Assembly (NCBI GenBank): GCA_019916065.1
Contig: CM034239.1
Coordinates: 37,906,419 to 37,970,418, forward strand
DNA from: Vitellaria paradoxa
Lineage: Eukaryota; Streptophyta; Magnoliopsida; Ericales; Sapotaceae
Direction: 5' to 3'
Length of the DNA: 64,000 nt
Part shown: positions 61,001 to 64,000 of the stretch, in pieces
Layout of the letters: each line of letters begins with the position of its first letter
How positions within the stretch are numbered: the stretch's first letter is position 1
Position numbers and translations under genes: made by a program
The notes under the pieces: generated by a model
Told to the model about the DNA's origin: nothing
What the model saw: the letters and a program-made list of their open reading frames with translations, nothing else
The model's database searches: none

Positions 61001-64000
61001 GTTCGAACCCTAAAATCAGCCTCTACTTTTAGAGGGAAGGCTACCTATATTGATCCTCTCTAGACCCTGCAATGCAAGAGACATATGCGTTTGCCCTTGT
61101 CTTTTGCCATTTCTATTTCTTATATTATAGATAACAAAACACTTAAAAAGCACCCTTGGCTCCTCTCTCTATCTGAAAACTAACGAGCTTTTTAAACCCC
61201 ATCTTTGTGGTTAATCAGAACTGTGCAACACAAATAACGTCTCCAGATATTTCTTATTCATGAAAAATTATGTATTCACTTGCTTATGTCGTGTTACTTT
61301 CTCAAAGCATATTTTAAAGTTTTGACTCAACATTCATAACAAGATTTCATCAACCAAAGAAGCAAAGACACTGCTAAGAAGGTATCATGTTTGCATCAGA
61401 TGTGTGTCACTAACCGAAATTGTTGGACACTCCCCAAACACTTGTCTCACACTCCTATGAACATTGGCCAATTAATTTAACCTTTTTAGATTTGGATACT
61501 CTCTAGACACATGTTTGGCATGTCCAAGCCGTTGTGTCCACATCAATGCTTCTTATTCATCAACTTAAACCACAATTAGAAAATAACATTAGTTGCGAGA
61601 CTACACAGATAATGGATACATGGGTTTATTTACAAAACTTCACAGTTGGTTGCACTTCATCTCTTTAAAATGTATTATCATTCACAGGAAATAGAATATC
61701 TAAGGCGGTTGTGCACCCTTATAAACATGCAAGGCATGGAAATGTTTTTATGCTTGTTTGAATTATATCATTCTACAAATTGTCTTAAATAAGAAACATT
61801 GATTTTGAATTTCTTGATGCCACGGTCATTGTAATACCCTTGGAATTACAGCATCGACCAAAAATCCACACCAAGTGACAATAAAAGGAAAATATTAACA
61901 AAAGTAGCTTCATTGAAATTGAACATATATTAGTCTTATATGGAAATACAATTGAAAAATTGAACATATATTAGTCTTAGATGGAAATACAATTGAAAAA
62001 TTGAACATATATTAGTCTTATATGGAAATATAAATATTTAAGAAAATTGACAAGCAAAACAATGAGTTGCGATATCAAAACCAAAATTTACAAAATCAGC
62101 AGCGCAATTCAGCAAGTTCCTGCACAAACAATTAGTCACCAAAAGAGAGTCAATTTCTGTCAATCCCATTTTTCCTACATGATGTTTGCTTCCACATTTT
62201 CCCATAATCAGCTGACAGTGCAAGACAAACTGCCACTAAATATTATTAGTGAAGTATCTTTTATGGCCACAGGACTGTGACTTCATCATCTTCATAGTAA
62301 CAGGCCAATCAAGGTACAAAATTTAAAGCACATGGGATTAAAGAGTCAAAAAGTTTTCAGCATCTTATTCTAACTGGTCAATCAAGGTACAATGTTTAAA
62401 GGACATCGGATTGCAAGTCAAAAAAGTATTTTTATCTGTTTTGCCCACGCAGATCTTCTAACAATATAACTAATAAAATGATTTAATTCTTCTGCTGTAA
62501 AATTGCTAAATAAATTCGATTATGCAATCATTAGAGATAGAGCATAATTTCACGCAACACCTCATTTTTCTAAACACAATTAAACTTCTATTATTTACAA
62601 ACAGGGTAGATTAATTTACACTCTCACACTTCGCACCAAACCCCACTTCAAAACCTACATTTCCAATTGCAATAATAAAATCGCTACACTTCTAACTCGT
62701 TGCAATATAGACCTTATTTGATATTCAATTTTGGGATTTTCCATTAGCTGGCTACATGAGCCTAAAAATGTAAAATCAGCTATTTTCTTCCATATTCTAG
62801 TCAAAATTGTCACTTTTGTTCAATGTATGTTCTTTATCCAGAAGGTTGTGAGCAGGTATTATGGCAAATGACCCATCCGAATCTAAAAATATCAATGACC
62901 AAACCAAATTTCACAAAAGCTCTAAACTGCAACAAGGTAGAAGAGTAGGGACTTTATTGTTACAATTGAAAGTGTAGATTTTGAAGTGAAATAAGTGTTA
63001 AATGTCAGGGTGCAAAACTTAATTACCCGTATTAATATTACATATAGTTCATGTAACTAATGAAAGCTAAAAAAAATTCATAGTCTCATCTGAAGTGCAA
63101 TATTTATTTTACCAGGATAAAAGCGCACAACAATAAAAATAAAAATCTGAAATCCATGAAGCAATGATTTCAAAGATGTTACTATTTGACAAAAAAATTC
63201 CACACCAACCTCAAGACAGAAGTCATTGCTTGAAAAATTAGCTGGCATAAATAAAATGGCCTTAAAAGTCATCAGATATTTTGCACTGAAACCATTTATA
63301 AAGAGAGAAAGACCTATGTACGAGATCCAACATAGATCTTAAAAGAAAAGGACATACCTAAGACGGTGCCTATTGCAGGCTGTGAAGAAGGCAACAAAAC
63401 CATTTAAAATACTTCGTACAGCTCGAAAAACCTGCAGAAAAAAAATATAGTGAGCATAATATTTATTTAACCGTGTAATAGTTATTATCAAACCATTATA
63501 TGAAGTTATACAACCTGGGAGAAAAGGTCATTCCAAAGTGAACGCCATATGGAAACTTCATGCGTGTTCACTGTTGCCTCAGCAGTTGATGCTAACTTGA
63601 TTACGCCACATACAAATAGCCACACATCTTGAAGCAAATCGTAGAGGCAAGTACAGATGAAAGTCATGAAACTGGCCAATCCAACAACCAGGCGAATTGG
63701 AGCATATAGTATCTCCCAGAGGATCCATATAATGGTTATTGCTACATAGAAGTAAGTGCAGTGTTAAAAGCAGATTCCATAAATTGCATGGCTGCAAAAT
63801 TAACTCGTAGAAATGTATGATCTCATATCAACTGGCTAACCTACCAATGGTCCAGATAGTGGATAGGATGAACCACAAAGGAAACAGTACCATCTCAACC
63901 AGGTTCTCCACTAGATTGAAAGAAGACCCAATCACCATCCAAATGACCAAACAGAGGCTCCCCATTATTTCCATGCACATATTCCAAATAGGAAGGGAAA
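58002..64000 (-). CDS. multi-pass membrane protein, 3' part only (200 aa visible)
   Basis: Visible exons on the minus strand: 63845-64000 (continues beyond the window), 63515-63741, 63358-63431, 59011-59119 and 58002-58040. All introns are GT-AG and phases are continuous. The protein enters as SLPIWNMCMEIMGSLCLVIW and is strongly hydrophobic. Likely membrane spans lie around GSLCLVIWMVIGSSF, MVLFPLWFILSTIWTIAITI, LVVGLASFMTFICTCLY and ILNGFVAFFTAC. Between the last two, KLASTAEATVNTHEVSIWRS is a polar loop. The end is hydrophilic: SIYNHAQEFIRRLSQPSQG and a tail ending TSSHEMKKKS. I do not recognise the family; it resembles uncharacterised plant transmembrane proteins. The 4.2-kb intron 59120-63357 holds several mobile elements. 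Because the N-terminus is missing, length, topology and any targeting signal remain unknown. Confidence 0.8.
59371..59661 (+). mobile_element. candidate non-autonomous mini-Helitron in an intron
   Basis: The segment starts TCTTCTATATATTAAAGGAG after an A and ends CTAG before a T, i.e. insertion between A and T. Four bases before CTAG is a 6-bp perfect stem, AAGAAC-TATGT-GTTCTT (59637-59653). A 5' TC, a 3' CTRR and a nearby hairpin are the Helitron hallmarks. It is only 291 bp and non-coding, with a T-run/G-run inside. These signals are short and could coincide by chance. Confidence 0.4.
60949..61117 (+). mobile_element. SINE-like element in an intron, perfect B box
   Basis: It begins near AGGGTGGATTAGAAAAGCAG (tRNA-like A-box region) and contains GGGTTCGAACCC, a perfect pol III B box, about 35 bases later. 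The body includes CCTCTCTAGACCCTGCAATG, similar in style to the 3' part I recall from Au-type plant SINEs. Weak direct repeats (ATCTTATAAA at 60941 and TTCTTATATT near 61117) may be the target-site duplication. Confidence 0.55.
61918..62032. repeat. 41-bp tandem repeat, nearly three units, in an intron
   Basis: The unit begins TTGAACATATATTAGTCTTA and continues TATGGAAATACAATTGAAAA. Copies begin at about 61920, 61961 and 62002, with only one or two differences between them. It lies in the 4.2-kb intron of the membrane-protein gene. Confidence 0.9.

Noticed and set aside
60960..61040. Possible tRNA gene around GGGTTCGAACCC
   Set aside because: The B box is perfect but no cloverleaf with paired acceptor ends can be drawn, and a SINE-like body follows.

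Overview
The window is nuclear DNA of a flowering plant, most likely a eudicot. It is very AT-rich and gene-poor between genes, the genes have GT-AG introns, and much of the remainder is small transposons, SINEs, AT microsatellites and homopolymers. Nothing prokaryotic, viral or organellar was seen. Only four genes could be supported, all on the minus strand. Exon structures were read by hand from splice sites and reading-frame continuity, not from transcripts.

Layout. 1-13730 is intergenic: a 211-bp tandem duplication split by a SINE, a complete non-autonomous CACTA element (3691-5504, 3-bp target-site duplication), a hAT-type MITE (7872-8144, 8-bp duplication) and Tourist-like MITEs. 13731-14414 is an intronless C3HC4 RING-finger protein. 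14415-21023 is intergenic. 21024-27815 is an 11-exon gene for a 568-residue P-loop (AAA/archaeal-ATPase-like) protein; an upstream ORF overlaps its start codon. 28060-48095 is a 20-kb gene desert holding a probable solo LTR (31487-33717, 5-bp duplication TAATC, with a nested MITE), several MITE families and SINE-like units. 48096-49704 is a secreted GH17 endo-1,3-beta-glucanase with a C-terminal X8 (CBM43) domain. 49705-58001 is intergenic: a decayed LINE reverse transcriptase, a GC-rich patch of unknown origin, a tRNA-derived SINE with a 14-bp target-site duplication, and a perfect 92-bp tandem duplication. 58002-64000 is the 3' part of a multi-pass membrane-protein gene whose 5' end lies beyond the window; its 4.2-kb intron holds a SINE, a candidate mini-Helitron and a 41-bp tandem repeat.

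The four genes do not form a pathway. One is a probable ubiquitin ligase, one an NTPase of unknown role, one a cell-wall/callose hydrolase and one an unrecognised membrane protein. The most unusual observations are the overlapping upstream ORF and degenerate Walker B of the P-loop gene, and the number of different, precisely bounded non-autonomous mobile elements. I found no convincing new biological system.
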